A stretch of DNA of 64,000 nucleotides from Littorina saxatilis (GCF_037325665.1 NC_090260.1:31371156-31435155); one strand, 5' to 3'; counted from the stretch's first letter, positions 34,445 to 46,983 are shown. A program made the numbers and translations. The notes: generated from the letters alone by a model not told the origin.

Positions 34445-35550
34445 GAGAAAACCCTACATCTTCAGAGGTTCAGTGAAGGGAGATGTAATCAATTTCGACC
34501 GATTATACGGCTGTGAACCGGAATGGTGCGTTTCCGGTCTTCTGCTACTCCTACTGCCGTACTGGTGCTAGGGTGCCAGAATTAATCGTAAGAGGCTAAT
34601 CATATGCAAAAACAAAATCACATCGCCTTCAGGTGAGCACAGACATTTGCTCAGGGGAAAACGCTACGTCCGCATATTTTTACCAGTAATGTCAGATTTG
34701 TTCCATCTTTCCAAATCTCATGTGGGTGAACGATTGACCCCCTCCCCCGGGTTCAAGTCTTTTGTACGCAACATGTGTGCATGATTCATAATCGCGCCGC
34801 CCGCCGGCTAACCCTCTTGTTTCTTAATCTATGACAAGAGTCTGACTCGTCCGATACCGACTCATCCGGCAGACTGGGGCTTTAATTTACTAAATTAATT
34901 TTTTTTAAACAATTCCTGAACTGTACAGGATAGGGAATACACTTTTATACAGACACTATTGATTTCAGTACAGTATGTTCACGACTCAAATTTATAATAT
35001 ATATATATATTCATAAGCATAAACCTCTCTACACTTCAGGCAAGCTAGGAATTTTAGCGATCTGTTTTTACAAACTGCATAATAACATTCCAGATAACAG
35101 ATGTTCCATTTGATTTTGAATTGAAAAGCCCACAGTGATATTGAAAAAAATCAATTTTGATCTTTCAGGCATGGAGTTACATGTACTAGGGAGATAAGTG
35201 TGACCTGTTCACTTGATACACTTAATTAAAATAAATCATTTGCTTGTATTTGTAACAGGCAATACATCCAACCTATTGATATATATATATATATGTCGCA
35301 GTGATAGTTTAAAATAAGAGTTAAGACCTTTATTCATCTCAAAAACGTTGGTCTTTTAGTTGTACAGCAGGAATCTTTTGAAAGTAAATAAAACAGACGG
35401 AACTTAATGCAGCTGACAATGACTTCAGGCCTGTACCTTAACGGTCGCCCGACCGCCCCAGGGCTGGTTCAAATCGCGTCGGGCAGGTTCAAAATTCCTT
35501 TGAAATTGCCCGCGGGGCGGGTTCAAATTTCACCGAAGCACAAAGTCGTT
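34445..35550. other. Intron, no feature beyond (TA)n runs
   Basis: (TA)n at about 34996 and 35280 without TAM-type ends. Confidence 0.4.
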
Positions 35551-35559
35551 AGGCGACGC

Positions 35560-35616
35560 AGTGATATAACCTTCGTGGTTGAAAACGACGTTAAACACCA
35601 AATAAAGAAAGAAAGG
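35560..35616 (+). repeat. SINE tail piece (GTTAAACACCAAATAAAG)
   Basis: Same 55-60 base piece as at about 11990, 12107 and 26286, here on the plus strand with (GAAA)n end. Confidence 0.7.
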
Positions 35617-35843
35617 CGACGCAGTCAATCGGAACGGCCGGCGAACAAAGATCTCTCGCGGGCGATTTCAAAAACTGTCACTTTTCTACTGCCTGCTCAA
35701 AACCGCCCCCCCCCCCCCTCCACTTTGAGAAGGACTTATCTGAAAATTGGGTCTGATCCTAGAGGGAGTCTTAAAACTGGTTTCACTCAGTGTCTGTATA
35801 ATGACTGACACTGACAGTCGTGTGACATAGTGCACCGACCTTC

Positions 35844-36073
35844 CAGAAAGCCACGTCACAATAATGAGAAAACACCCTGTGTCTGATGTGTCTGAAAACA
35901 CCTCCGCGCAGAGGGGTTTTGCAGCCAGGGCAGTGAAGATAAAGAGGGAACATTTTCTCGGCTCGCGCGGCAGCAAGCAGGATGTCACTAGACTGAATAA
36001 GTTAGATGCAGTTTTGCAGCAGTCATCATTATTTAAAGCATGTTATTGTGAATTTTCTATAAGATGTAATTAA
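35844..36073 (+). other. Possible exon or open frame, unassigned
   Basis: After a CCTTCCAG acceptor-like site a frame runs SHVTIMRKHPVSDVSENTSA...IKREHFLGSRGSKQDVTRL. It looks protein-like, but the phase does not fit the flanking exons at 34143 and 36633. Confidence 0.25.
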
Positions 36074-36190
36074 ACTGATGTTTCTGTTTTTAATTGTGCA
36101 GATAGAATTGATATAATCAGAAGTAGATCTTAGCATACATGGGTGTATGTCAAAACTATCCGACAGTTGACCCACCAGGGGTCAGAACAA

Positions 36191-36379
36191 TACAGTGGAA
36201 CCCCCCTTTTAAGACCCCCCCCCCCCCCCTCCCAATTCATGACCTTGTGTTCTCAGACTCTAGAGCTGTTCATAACCTCTGTAAAATTACCCCCATTTTA
36301 AGACTCCCTCCGTTTTCTATAATTTTAAGACCCGATTTTCTCAGATTTTTGGAGGTCTTAAAAGGGGGGTTCCACTGTA
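36191..36379 (+). mobile_element. P-MITE, well preserved copy
   Basis: TACAGTGGAACCCCCCTTTT and AAAAGGGGGGTTCCACTGTA as perfect inverted ends including the target-type TA. Confidence 0.85.
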
Positions 36380-36632
36380 TTTTTAATCAAAAAAAGTAAT
36401 TGCCCCAGTGACCAAAGAAGGAGGCCTGAGATCAACACTGCTATAGAGTAGTTATAACTCATTTAAACTGCTATAATGTAACAAACAGAGCCAACCCAGC
36501 AAAAAATTGCAATCCAAATTATCTCCCGGTAAAATTATTTTCTGAGCTGTTCTGTATTATTTCAACAAAATGTTTTGAATTTTAACTGACAAAGAAGAAA
36601 TCAAAAAAGAATTCCACTTCTTTCTGTTTCAG

Positions 36633-36794
36633 GTCAAAAATAAGGATGAAGACTACCGGTGCATGGCTGCAATGATGATGCTTCCCAATAGTCCGAGACA
36701 ACTCATAATGGAGACAGCTCATTATAATCTGCATGCAGCAAAACGGCAGGAAAAGGAACACGTCATTTTGACGCTTAGTCAGACCACAGGATAA
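36633..36794 (+). CDS. Unknown protein, terminal coding exon
   Basis: Acceptor CTTTCTGTTTCAG, phase 0, 53 codons (VKNKDEDYRCMAAMMMLPNS... ending LTLSQTTG) and TAA. Joins in frame to 34143-34414. No signal or membrane segment seen. Confidence 0.55.
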   Translation, partial: VKNKDEDYRCMAAMMMLPNSPRQLIMETAHYNLHAAKRQEKEHVILTLSQTTG

Positions 36795-37318
36795 CAGTGA
36801 ATTATAACTGAATATCAGTGGTTCGTGGGTCTTGGCGTTTGATCCCTGCGCTACAAATCCGCCTCCTGTTTTGACTGATGCAGAGACCTTGAGGCGCGTA
36901 CCAGGACATAGACATTTATAGAAAGTGGGTCCCATCATTTGTAACGTAAGTGAGTCAGACTGTCCTTGCTCTTATTATCTTATAAACCTAAACAGTTAAT
37001 ATCAGTGCATGTTGCTAGCTACATTTCAAAAAAAAAATGAACACCACTTATTTTCCACAATAGAATAGAAGTAAAAAGAACTATACTTCACATTGGTTGA
37101 AACCTACAGTGACACTGAAAGGCAGGATTGTTTATGACTTGGCTGTCTCAAGTTAAATTAGAAGAAAAATCATCAGAAAGCTATTTATTATGTATCCACT
37201 GATAAGAAAATTGTGAATTTGTGCTCTTAATTACTGTAATAGCAGTTTGCATAAACATATCTTTAAGAACGAAAACTTTTAACACTCTTGTTTAGCTAGC
37301 ATAGTATGGCTTCTTTTT
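36795..37318. other. 3' flank, nothing else recognised
   Basis: Presumed 3' untranslated and intergenic DNA. Confidence 0.35.
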
Positions 37319-38203
37319 ACATAATTTAGTCAAGTTGTGACTAAATGTTTTAACATAGAGGGGGAATCGAGACGAGGGTCGTGGTGTATGTGTGTGTGTG
37401 TGTGTGTCTGTCTGTCTGTCTGTCTGTGCGTGTGTGTGTGTGTAGAGCGATGCAGAGTAAACTACTGGACTGATCTTTATGAAATTTTACATGAGAGTTC
37501 CTGGGTATGATATCCTCAGACGGTTTTTTCATTTTTTCGATAAATTAATATTAAATGTCTGATGATGTCATATCCGGCTTTTTGTAAAAGTTGAGGCGGC
37601 ACTGTCACACCCTCATTTTTCAATCAAATTGATTGAAATTTTGGCAAAGCAATCTTCGACGAAGGCCGGACTTTAGTAAATACTGCATCTCAGCTTGGAC
37701 TTGGAGGCTTAAAAATTAATCAATGACTTTGGTCATTAACAATCTGAAAATTATAATGAAAATTATTATTTTCTAAAACGATCCAAAACTACATTCATCT
37801 TATTCTTCATCATTTTCTGATTCCAAAAACATATAATTTATATGTTATATTCGGATTAAAAATAAGCTCTGAAAATTAAAAATATAAAAATTATGATTAA
37901 AATTAAATTTCGGAAATCGATTTAAAAACAATTCCATCTTATTCCTTGTCGGTTCCTGATTCCAAAAACATATAGATATGATATGTTTGGAAACACGCTC
38001 AGAGAGTTCAAAGGAAGAGAGGTACAGTAAAGCGTGCTATGCACCACAGCGAAACCACAACCGCGCTAAACAGGCTCATCAGTTTCACTGCGATTTGCAC
38101 GAGCGGCGGACTACGGTCATTGTTAAAAAATGCAGTGCGTTCAGTTTCATTCTGTGAGTTCCACAGCTTGACTAAATGTAGTATTTTCACCTTACGCGAC
38201 TTG
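37319..38203 (+). mobile_element. HL-A element, copy D
   Basis: Nearly full length, slightly damaged 5' palindrome (ATAATTTAGTCAAG), GT/CTGT microsatellite, intact TTACGCGACTTG end followed by a T run. Confidence 0.6.
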
Positions 38204-38710
38204 TTTTTTTTATTTTTAATTTAAACAAAACATTATGAATGAAGAATTGTGTACACTTTGATGAAAGCAAACAACAGAATGACAGTGTGTCACACTGCAG
38301 GCAGGAACCTGTTAATCATCCTTGTACAGATCGGATTATGATGTTCCTGCTTCCTTTGATTCACCAGATTTAAGGATGTAATACGCTTCACTGTCCTCAA
38401 GAGTGTATTGTCATACTTCCGCCAATCTGAGTTCTAAAGAGTTGACATCATAGTTATTATTCAGTTATTGGTATTAGAACTATTGCTAATAGTAATACTA
38501 CGGCTGTGCATGATGTTGAGATTCAATCTTCATGTAGCTTATAACTTAAATACATCTTGCAGAAGTTTTGTGTGACTGTCAGTGTCATTGAAGATTACCT
38601 ACAATATCACATCATCAGTGTGTGGTACTTCTGTTTAGAATGTTTGTGTAGTCATTAGCAACTCAAATTTGTGCACCTGTTTTAGGTATAGGTCACTTTA
38701 GGGGTGCCAG

Positions 38711-39046
38711 GTACTTCAGTATTTTTTTCTTCTTCTTCTTCGTTCGTGGGCTGAAACTCCCACGTACACTCGTGTTTTTTTGCACGCGTGGAATCTTACG
38801 TGTATGACCGTTTTTTACCCCGCCATTTAGGCAGTTACGCTGTTTTCGGAGGAAGCATGCTGGGTATTTTCGTGTTTCTATAACCCACCGAACTCTGACA
38901 TGGATTACAGGATCTTTTTCGTGCGCACTTGGTCTTGTGCTTGTGTGTACACACGGGGGTGTTCGGACACTGAGGAGAGTCTGCACACAAAGTTGACTCT
39001 GAGAAATAAATCTCTTGCCGAACGTGGGGACGAACTGTACTTCAGT
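38711..39046 (-). mobile_element. SINE-A, head-truncated, with target duplication
   Basis: Tail and body in reverse. Flanked by GTACTTCAGT at 38711-38720 and 39037-39046. Truncation at the tRNA-head side is typical of reverse-transcribed SINE copies. Confidence 0.9.
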
Positions 39047-39278
39047 TTAAGCCTGTCATTCATTGGGCGAAGTCGGCTAAGCGAAGTATGCTTCGCGAAG
39101 CTGGCCGCACGGAGCTTTGGCACTGAGTTGTCGATAAAAAGATTTCTCAGCTCAATTAAGGACTGTCTGTGGGATGTGTGTGTCGAAACTAATCATGAGA
39201 ACTGAGATTGTTGTGCTAGTTTTAGGTAGTAGGTATTAAGTAGAACAACCGCACCGCAGAACAACTCAGAAATCTGAG

Positions 39279-40392
39279 CAGGCCTGAAAGTGGCTAGTAT
39301 GTATTTTACTCGCCATGGCGAGTAGAAACATGTAAGTGGCGAGTAGAATTTTAGAAATGTAAATCTACTCGCCAAATGCGAGTAAAGTTCAGACATGGGA
39401 TTCTTCCGTAAATTTACGGAATTCCGTAAATTTTTAGGCTCCAGGGATCATTCTTGAGATTCGTGCAAATCCGCTGAGAAAATTTGGGGGTATATATGTA
39501 GGTATAGACCCAAGTTTTTTGGCCGGTCCGCTGATCGCGACGCTCCATTCCATACTATTCTTGAACGGTTGGTTCCTAAAACGGTCAGACTGTTGCTGGT
39601 CGATCCGTATGCCGGTATGGGAACGCGCTCTTTGTCTCCTACAGTCACCGTTTCAACGTAGCTATCGGGGATTCAGTATAAGCATACCGTATGAGAATGA
39701 TTCGGCGCCATTTTTACATCGCTTCGAGCCACCTGCCAAAATGATGAGGAAGCTAAAGCGAGACGAAACCGTTCTAGCCCGGGAAATTGACCAGCAGAAG
39801 TACAAGAAAAATCTCTGGAGATTCGACTGGCTCGTTGAAGTTATATCATTGAGCTGGAAAGACGAGAAAGGCCAGAAGATACAAGACGTGAAAGTTGGCG
39901 ATGCTTTTGCTAAAATCAACTTGCCGTGGACTCTGACAAACTATTTTCTACTCATGGAAAACAGTTATGCTAAAGCCATTCAAGGTGAGGTAAAAAAAAA
40001 AATCAATTTTCTTTCATATGTTTCCCTGCTGTTTGAATTGTTGTTATTGCCATTGATATAGAAGCTCTATGATTAAGCTGAAATATACATTTCAGGGCCA
40101 TTTTTGTGTGTCTAAAACACTAAAAAACCTTCAGCTTCTGGGGGCTTTGCCCCCAGACCCCGACCAGGGGCGTTGCCCCTGAACCCTACTGGGGACCTTC
40201 TGCGGCCCCCCCCCCACATTCAGTCATTCTTTTTCCTTAATTATCACTTTTTCTGAATCCCATGTCTGAAAGTTGCTGAAACAAATGGTTGGTTTGGCGA
40301 GTAAAAATACATAAAAATTTGCTCTCTGGCTAGTAAATTATGAGAAGTACTAGCCATAGGCCAATGCCCCATTTCGTGGACTTTCAGGGCTG
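39279..40392 (+). mobile_element. hAT-like MITE (CAGGCCTGAAAG ends) split by another element
   Basis: Ends CAGGCCTGAAAG and CTTTCAGGGCTG. The interior repeats (T)ACTCGCCA on both strands. Split by the 39390-40268 element. No perfect 8-base duplication at its edges. Confidence 0.65.
39390..40268 (+). mobile_element. DNA transposon fragment, CAGACATGGGATTC ends, with part of a transposase-like frame
   Basis: 14-base perfect inverted ends CAGACATGGGATTC, flanked by AAAGTT (39384-39389, 40269-40274). An open frame of at least 130 codons precedes a donor-like CAAG|GTGAGG at about 39987. The stretch WRFDWLVEVISLSW...VGDAFAKINLPW recalls the BED/TTF-like N-terminal region of hAT-type transposases, but the usual Cys pairs are not visible. 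Followed by GGGGGCTTTGCCCCC and a second similar hairpin. Family uncertain. Confidence 0.55.
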
Positions 40393-40655
40393 CTGAAGAG
40401 TTTTGTACAGACCTCAGTAAGAGGAGTTTTACTTTGACTTTTCCGTATCAGCAAACCCTGACGGTGAAAGAAAATAACTTGTAAGAGTGATTTATCCACT
40501 GAAATAATTTTGCAGACTTATCCAATTTTCAAAAGTGACTTGAACACAATAACAGATCAGTTAATGAGTTTGGCTTATTAATTAATGAATTTTGCCAATT
40601 AGCCCATCTGGTATCTGTCAGCGGAATCCAAAGCAAAGATCAGAGCTGTTAGGCT

Positions 40656-40954
40656 TAGGCCAACAACAAAAAAAAGGTGTGGTTACGGTAACATAGCCCA
40701 AAAAAATAGGGTAGGAAGGTAGGCAATCACTTTTTTTTTTAAAACTTTTTTTTCTAATGTGTACAAATTAAACCTACTTGACAGGGAAATAAGTGTGCGA
40801 CTCGGGCGCTTTCGCTTTCATTGCGTTTTCTGCACTCGTTTTCTTGTTTTTTGTGGGTTTTTTTTTGACAAATGTAATAAAAAGTTATAGGGTCGGCCCC
40901 TAAAAATAGGGTAGGTCGGGTTACCGTAACCACACCTATTTTTTTTTTAGGCCT
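40656..40954 (+). mobile_element. MITE-K, copy 2
   Basis: TTAGGCCAACAAC...GGTGTGGTTACGGTAAC and its inverse GTTACCGTAACCACACC...TTAGGCC. Confidence 0.75.
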
Positions 40955-41071
40955 TATTGAAATACGAAACGGAGAGACTGTTATTGAATGCACTGTAGAT
41001 CACGTGCCGTCATTCCGGACTTTCTTACCATCCTGACGAAGGCAGTTTATCTGCCGAAATATTGATCAAAA

Positions 41072-41138
41072 CAAGAGGCGAAGCCTTCAAGGCTCACGTA
41101 AGAAATCGACAAACAGTAACACAAACTCAATCACTCCG

Positions 41139-41179
<41 letters not shown>

Positions 41180-41450
41180 GCATAGGTGACACTGTGCAAG
41201 AAAGCGAGACACTAGATCTAGATCTGTCTGTCTGCATGTGTAGCCTACTTACAGGGACACGACTGCCAACTAGTCTCGGCCCGCTCAAAATAACAATGAC
41301 CGAGACTTTCAGTAATTCCTTCGCGTGACGTCTAACCCTCTTACGCCATAATGTGACGTCTTCAAATGTTAAAGTTTCTATCACATACACACACAGTATA
41401 CACACGCACAGACAAAGTTTACCATCGCATAGGCTACACTTACGTGAGCC
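41072..41450 (-). mobile_element. HL-B element, copy 1
   Basis: In its own direction begins GGCTCACGTAAGTGTAGCC and ends CTTACGTGAGCC, a hairpin AGGC-TTC-GCCT and CTTG. Internal CA tract. No coding capacity. Confidence 0.65.
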
Positions 41451-41834
41451 AACAAGTAACCTGGTTACTGGCGTGTCTTCTTTTTCTTTAAAAGACTAAT
41501 GCAATTGTTTCAAAATCAAGAATGACCAAAAGGAAAATTAAATGAATAAATAAACACAAAATAGATCAGATTTGTTTAGGAAAGGGATTTTTATTAGTTT
41601 GATTTTCATTTTGCTTCATTTTGGAAGAGACAGTTACATTCACAGTTAAGTTACAATACCATTTATCATCACTGAACGTGTCTGTTGTGTACAGTATCTT
41701 GTTTGTCCACTTAAACGAAGGGTAGGTTAAATTTCTTGTAAATTCATATTTTATACATATATATCGTTTTGTCTATTATTTAACTAAACTTTCCATAAAC
41801 TGACCTTTCCTTGTTTTTTTAATTTTTATTGTAG

Positions 41835-42017
41835 GCTGAAGAGAATATATTCAGCTGTGACTTGCAAGAGACTTGTGGGACAGGTCAACAACAGCCATGG
41901 CAGCGGAGACAAAAGGGAAAATTTTGATTGTGCGGTTGAGATCCTGGTTGTGTGTTTCAACATGGTTTCTAGCGATGGCGCCGTCCTGTTTTTCCTTCGA
42001 GCTCAGCTTCAGGGAAC
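41835..42017 (+). CDS. Secreted CUB-like protein, paralogue 2, first coding exon
   Basis: The exon starts after acceptor TTTTTATTGTAG and carries 62 bases of leader before ATG at 41897. It codes 40 residues (MAAETKGKILIVRLRSWLCV STWFLAMAPSCFSF...) with a basic start and hydrophobic signal-peptide core, and ends AAC|GTAAGT in phase 1. Same size, leader and donor as gene 1 exon 1. The acceptor shows that a non-coding exon must lie further upstream. Confidence 0.8.
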
Positions 42018-42159
42018 GTAAGTATGGTTCTATCAGAATATGTAGCTGTCACTATTTGGTTCCCCTGTAGAAACTCTATGTGTATCTTTCTCTTGATCTT
42101 AATTGTCTGTATACCTCGGAGTCTCTGTCTTTGCGTCTGTCTCGCTCTCACACACACAT

Positions 42160-42193
<34 letters not shown>

Positions 42194-42790
42194 CTATACA
42201 CACTGTTGAAACACACACATCTATACACGTGTCATTGTTGAAATGCATGCATATATGTGCACGTCCTAGATACTGGGAAATACTATGGGTTGTCAACTTT
42301 GAATGACTGTCACAATATCTCTGAGCAATGGATGACAAAGGGGATGCTTTGATGTCAAAGGGGATGGATTTGACTTACTGTAACAACCAAGTTTGGGTTT
42401 CCAAACATTGCTGTGGGTTTTAAACGATTTAATTTTTAGCCAAAATGCCCCCAAAACAGCACCTAAAACTGAGACAAAAATACACCAGTCTGTGTTGCAG
42501 CTGTACATAATGGAGAATAAAGCTCTGTGAATTTTATTGTGATGTTTATGGGTCAGCTGAAGGATTATTCTCGACATACACACTCAAGAATTACATCTAT
42601 TTTTCTTCTTCTGGGAGTTTGATCGGCAAAGAAAACACGTAATCGTGGGTTACCGTCGTTTCCGGTTTCAACTTCATCAAAAAATGCGATCTGCTGAACA
42701 AAGGAAACCTCAAAGTTATTCAAAGTCATTATTTGTTTATTTCAACAACATTTAGGTTTTCAAAACACAGCACTACGGTAGGAAACAAAT

Positions 42791-43186
42791 TTATTTCAGC
42801 TTATAATCGCGCTTGAATGTACCCCACCCTTGTTTCGTTTCCATCTGTAACCCACGAAAGCATGGCCACAGCAGACGACAAATCCCGCATTGCCTATCAC
42901 ACACGCGTTGTGAGATCGCGGGAACACCGTCGAAAGTTCCATTCATGACGTTTGACCCGGTCATGTGAATAGACAATGAGAATTTATCCACCCAATCGTA
43001 TTCGTTTCCGGTTTTTGAGACGTAACTCACGACAGACCACGCTGTATCTTCACTGTTTGAGACCTGTAAAATCTTTTTTGACAATTGTAGCATATATTCA
43101 TCGACGAATTTTGCGATATTTTGCTGATTAAAGCTTGATCTGGTGCAAAGTTTGAGCAGCACATGTGTTCTCATGATCGGCGCCAT
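42791..43186 (-). CDS. 131-codon open frame inside TAM-2, unknown
   Basis: ATG (AATGGCGCC context) at 43186. Reads MAPIMRTHVLLKLCTRSSFN ... TAWSVVSYVSKTGNEYDW ... CDRQCGICRLLWPC. Codon composition is balanced and the region is richer in CpG than the rest of the element. Cysteines cluster near the C-terminus. Two of the element's repeated motifs lie inside the frame, in different reading phases, which argues that the motif serves as DNA rather than peptide. No family recognised; may be chance. Confidence 0.3.
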   Translation of the reverse strand: MAPIMRTHVLLKLCTRSSFNQQNIAKFVDEYMLQLSKKILQVSNSEDTAWSVVSYVSKTGNEYDWVDKFSLSIHMTGSNVMNGTFDGVPAISQRVCDRQCGICRLLWPCFRGLQMETKQGWGTFKRDYKLK

Positions 43187-43254
43187 TATGAAATTTTCGA
43201 TTCTTCTGCAACGCACGATCGACAATCGATTAATTCTCTCATTTAGGATTGTCG

Positions 43255-44020
43255 CTTATGGAAACTTGAAAATTTCAAACTTTCATGTATGCATAGTTAT
43301 TTATCTATGTAGTCCACATGCAATAATCAAGTTTTAGTTCTTTTCTTTGGAAATAAAAGACATTACGAACTATGGTTTCCATGAAACTCACGACAGTATT
43401 ATCTCTATACACATAAACCCAGTGAGCACAGATCGAAAACATTTTGCTCACTTAAATCTTTCTATCATGTATTAAAACCCAAAAGGGTGCCCAAAACGCT
43501 AGTTGCTACATTTGACCTACAAAAAAAACTTTTGCGCCTGGACATTGCGTGGGTTACGGTTTCCACTTTCTACTTCGATCTAGTTAACTTATGGAAACTT
43601 GTAATTTCAAACTTTCATGTTTGCATATTTATTTATCAATGTTGTCCACATGCAAATTGCAATAATCAAGTTTTAGTTCTTTTCTTTGGAAATAAAAGAC
43701 ATTACAAACTATGGTTTCCATGTAACTCACGACAGTATTATCTCTATACACATAAACCCAGTGAGCACAGATCGAAAACTTTTTGCTCACTTAAATCTTT
43801 CTATCATGTATTAAAACCCAAAAGGGTGCCCAAAAGGCTAGTTGCTACATTTGACCTACAAGAAAAACTTTTGCACCTGGAAATTGCGTGGGTTACGGTT
43901 TCCACTTTCTACTTCGATCTAGTTAACTTATGGAAACTTGTAATTTCAAACTTTCATGTTTGCATATTTATTTATCAATGTTGTCCACATGCCACATGCA
44001 ATAACTGAGCTAAAGTTCTT
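43255..44020 (+). repeat. Tandem repeat, period about 335-340 bases, 2.3 copies
   Basis: Units begin CTTATGGAAACTTG at about 43256, 43589 and 43928. A 173-codon frame spans them only because the unit length keeps the frame open. Confidence 0.85.
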
Positions 44021-44205
44021 TCCTGTGGGATATTGAAGCCTAAAGTGGAAACCATGTAACCCACGACATAGAGCGTACTGCATGTGTCTAATTGTCATTT
44101 CTAAAGAAACCCCGATATGAAAGGTCCTCTCTTTGACAGAAAAAGATACAGGCATGTCTTTTGCACTTAAAAAAGAGTATTTCACTCAATTCAGTCCTAC
44201 TTTTT

Positions 44206-44490
44206 GGCTCACGTAAGTGTAGCCTATGCGATCGTAACTTTGTCTGTCTGTGCGTGCGTGCGTGCGTGCGTCTGTGCGTGTGTATGTCTGTGGTAGAAAC
44301 TCTAACATTTGAAGACGTCACATTACATTGACGTCACATTATGACGTAAGAGGGTTAGACGTCACGCGAAGGAAGTACTGACAGTCTCGGTCATTATTAT
44401 TTTGAGCGCGCCGAGACTAGTTGGCAGGCTACATGCAGACAGACAGATCTAGATCTAGTGTCTCGCTTTCTTGCACAGTTTCACCTATGC

Positions 44491-44567
<77 letters not shown>

Positions 44568-44625
44568 TTGAGTTTGTGTTACTGTTTGTCGATTTCTTAC
44601 GTGAGCCTTGATGGCTTCGCCTCTT
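44206..44625 (+). mobile_element. HL-B element, copy 2, inside TAM-2
   Basis: Full ends GGCTCACGTAAGTGTAGCC and GGCTTCGCCTCTTG with T on both sides. Internal GT tract 44499-44568. Confidence 0.65.
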
Positions 44626-45836
44626 GTTTTCCTGGTGTCCATGTCCCATAGTTGTGACCCAGTATCTAGGATGTGCACATATATATATGGCCTTGGCTCA
44701 GAATTGGTGTCTAGAAACTGTGACAAAAAGTGTTTATCAGAAAATTTTGTTTTTATAAACTGCACCTCAAAGAGAAAAAGATGACAAAGACAACCCAACA
44801 AGTCTGGAAGAAATCGGACATTCATTGTGTTAACAGTGGACAAAAATGTGCGTACATGCTGTTCATCACACTTACATCATGTCACAAGATAAACATGCCA
44901 ATTAAAAGGAAACCTGAATAAACAGCTTACAAATTTCAGTTGTAAATTGACAAAGGAAGCCAAAAGGATAAATATGTACAAAATTCAAAATAAAGTAATT
45001 GGAATTACGTTCCCGACAAAAATAAACAGCAGGACAGTTCATCACCTTACAACAATGTGAGGGCCTCAGTTAAAAATAGCAAAAACTTACAGAATTATCA
45101 GTTAATATACATGGAATCACATTCATGTACCAATTAGCATCTGTAGCAGATTTCAGAGTGATAATGCAAGCAAATATTTACTTTTAAAGCAATGAAATGT
45201 TGAATTGTATGAACAGCAAGTTTCTATTCAGTACAAAAACTAGAAAATCAAACTTAGGTCGCACGTTATCTAGAAAGTCATCTGAAACATCATGTCAAGT
45301 GACATAAATTATCATGTTATCATCAACGAGACAAAATTCAAGTTCGTGAACAAGAAACAATTACATAAATTACTCATCCATCTTTTCTGTTCATCACTTT
45401 ACAGCGTGACAAAGTCACATTTCACATATTAGTATCCAAACGGAACAGAGCTAGAACACAATACACATATCCAGAACACACACATCAAAGGAGGGTAGCA
45501 TCAATGGCAAAACAACTAGTCAGTCGGCTAAGGACCGTTTTGGTTACTTTTTGGCCTCACGTTAGCAAACACTTTTTTCTGATAGATTTTAACACCACAA
45601 CACTAAATCGAAAGTTTTGGGGCAATATTCCAAACCACCGGTGAGAAAAACGTTGGTTTGTGTGTATGTTTTCCTTCTTTGGCGTTACTATTCTTGTTTT
45701 GAGGGTTGGGTTCATAAAACAGACATAAAACTTAAACCGCTTGACAGAAATTATATAACTGTAAATCATTCGAAAGGGAAGGCATTCATGTACACGTTTG
45801 TGCCACTTAAAATGACGTCATTATCTGTTTGTTTTT

Positions 45837-46564
45837 GTGAAATTGACAAGAAGAGCGGGGTAGTAGTTGCGCTGAGAAGGATAGCACGCTTTTCTGTACC
45901 TCTCTTCGTTTTAACTTTCTGGGCGTGTTTTTAATCCAAACATATCATATCTATATGTTTTTGGAATCAGGAACCGACAAGGAATAAGATGAAAGTGTTT
46001 TTAAATTGATTTCGAAAATTTAATTTTGATAATAATTTTTAATTTTTTAATTTTTAGAGCTTGTTTTTAATCCAAATATAACATATTTATATGTTTTTGG
46101 AATCAGAAAATAATGGACAATACGATGAACGTAAATTTGGATCGTTTTATAAAAATTGGTTTTTTTTTTACAATTTTCAGATTTTTAATGACCAAAGTCA
46201 TCAATTAATTTTTAAGCCACCAAACTGAAATGCAATACCGAAGTCTGGGCTTTGTCGAAAATTACTTGACCAAAATTTCAACCAATTTGGTTGAAAAATG
46301 AGAGCGTGACAGTGCCGCCTCAACTTTCACGAAAAGCCGGATATGACGTCATCAAATACATTTATCAAAAAACTGAAAAAAACGTCTGGGGATATCATAC
46401 CCAGGAACTCTCATGTCAAATTTCATAAAGATCGGTCCAGTAGTTTAGTCTAAATCGCTCTACACACACACACACACACAGACACACACACGCACATACA
46501 CCACGACCCTCGTCTCGATTCCCCGCTCTACGTTAAAACATTTAGTCAAAACTTGACTAAATGT
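45837..46564 (-). mobile_element. HL-A element, copy E, 3' truncated
   Basis: Reverse orientation with intact 5' palindrome at 46538-46564. The CTTG end is missing. Same subfamily as copy C. Confidence 0.6.
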
Positions 46565-46582
46565 AAAAAGGAGGAATAATTG

Positions 46583-46686
46583 CAATCACACACACACACA
46601 CACACGCACACACACACGCACGCACTCATACACGCACGCACTTATACACACAAACACACACACGCGCGCGCGCACGCACGCACACG

Positions 46687-46748
<62 letters not shown>

Positions 46749-46983
46749 AATGACATACACAAACATACCGACAAAATGACAGACAGTGAGACAAACCGAC
46801 ACAGAAACCCCCACACATGCACGCACGCACTTATGTACGCAAACAAAGACGTAGAGATGCTTATAGAGAAACACTTACGCAACCAAAAAAACACGCACAC
46901 AAACACACAGACAGACAAACTTCATTCTTGGTAGAGAAATGCATTTCTTTCTGTATTGCTTTCTCTTTAAGTGCACCTACCTC

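Larger units (their letters stand above)
42251..44685. mobile_element. TAM-2: TIR element in (TA)n with scattered GTGGGTTACGG motif
   Basis: Inverted ends ATATATGTGCACrTCCTAG then ATACTGGG...ACTATGGG (about 40 bases, 42251-42291 and 44644-44685). Interior has eight copies of TCGTGGGTTAC or its inverse, most next to TTTCC (about 42645, 42846, 43024, 43382, 43547, 43717, 43886, 44051). Holds a 131-codon frame, a 335-base tandem repeat and an HL-B insertion. Lies in gene 2 intron 1. Confidence 0.65.

Noticed and set aside
41000-41071. Retroelement 3' end (CCTGACGAAGGCAGTTTATC)
   Set aside because: Too short and without a frame or tail to assign.
43487-44008. 173-codon plus-strand frame
   Set aside because: Open only because the 335-340 base tandem units keep frame; no start context or splice support.
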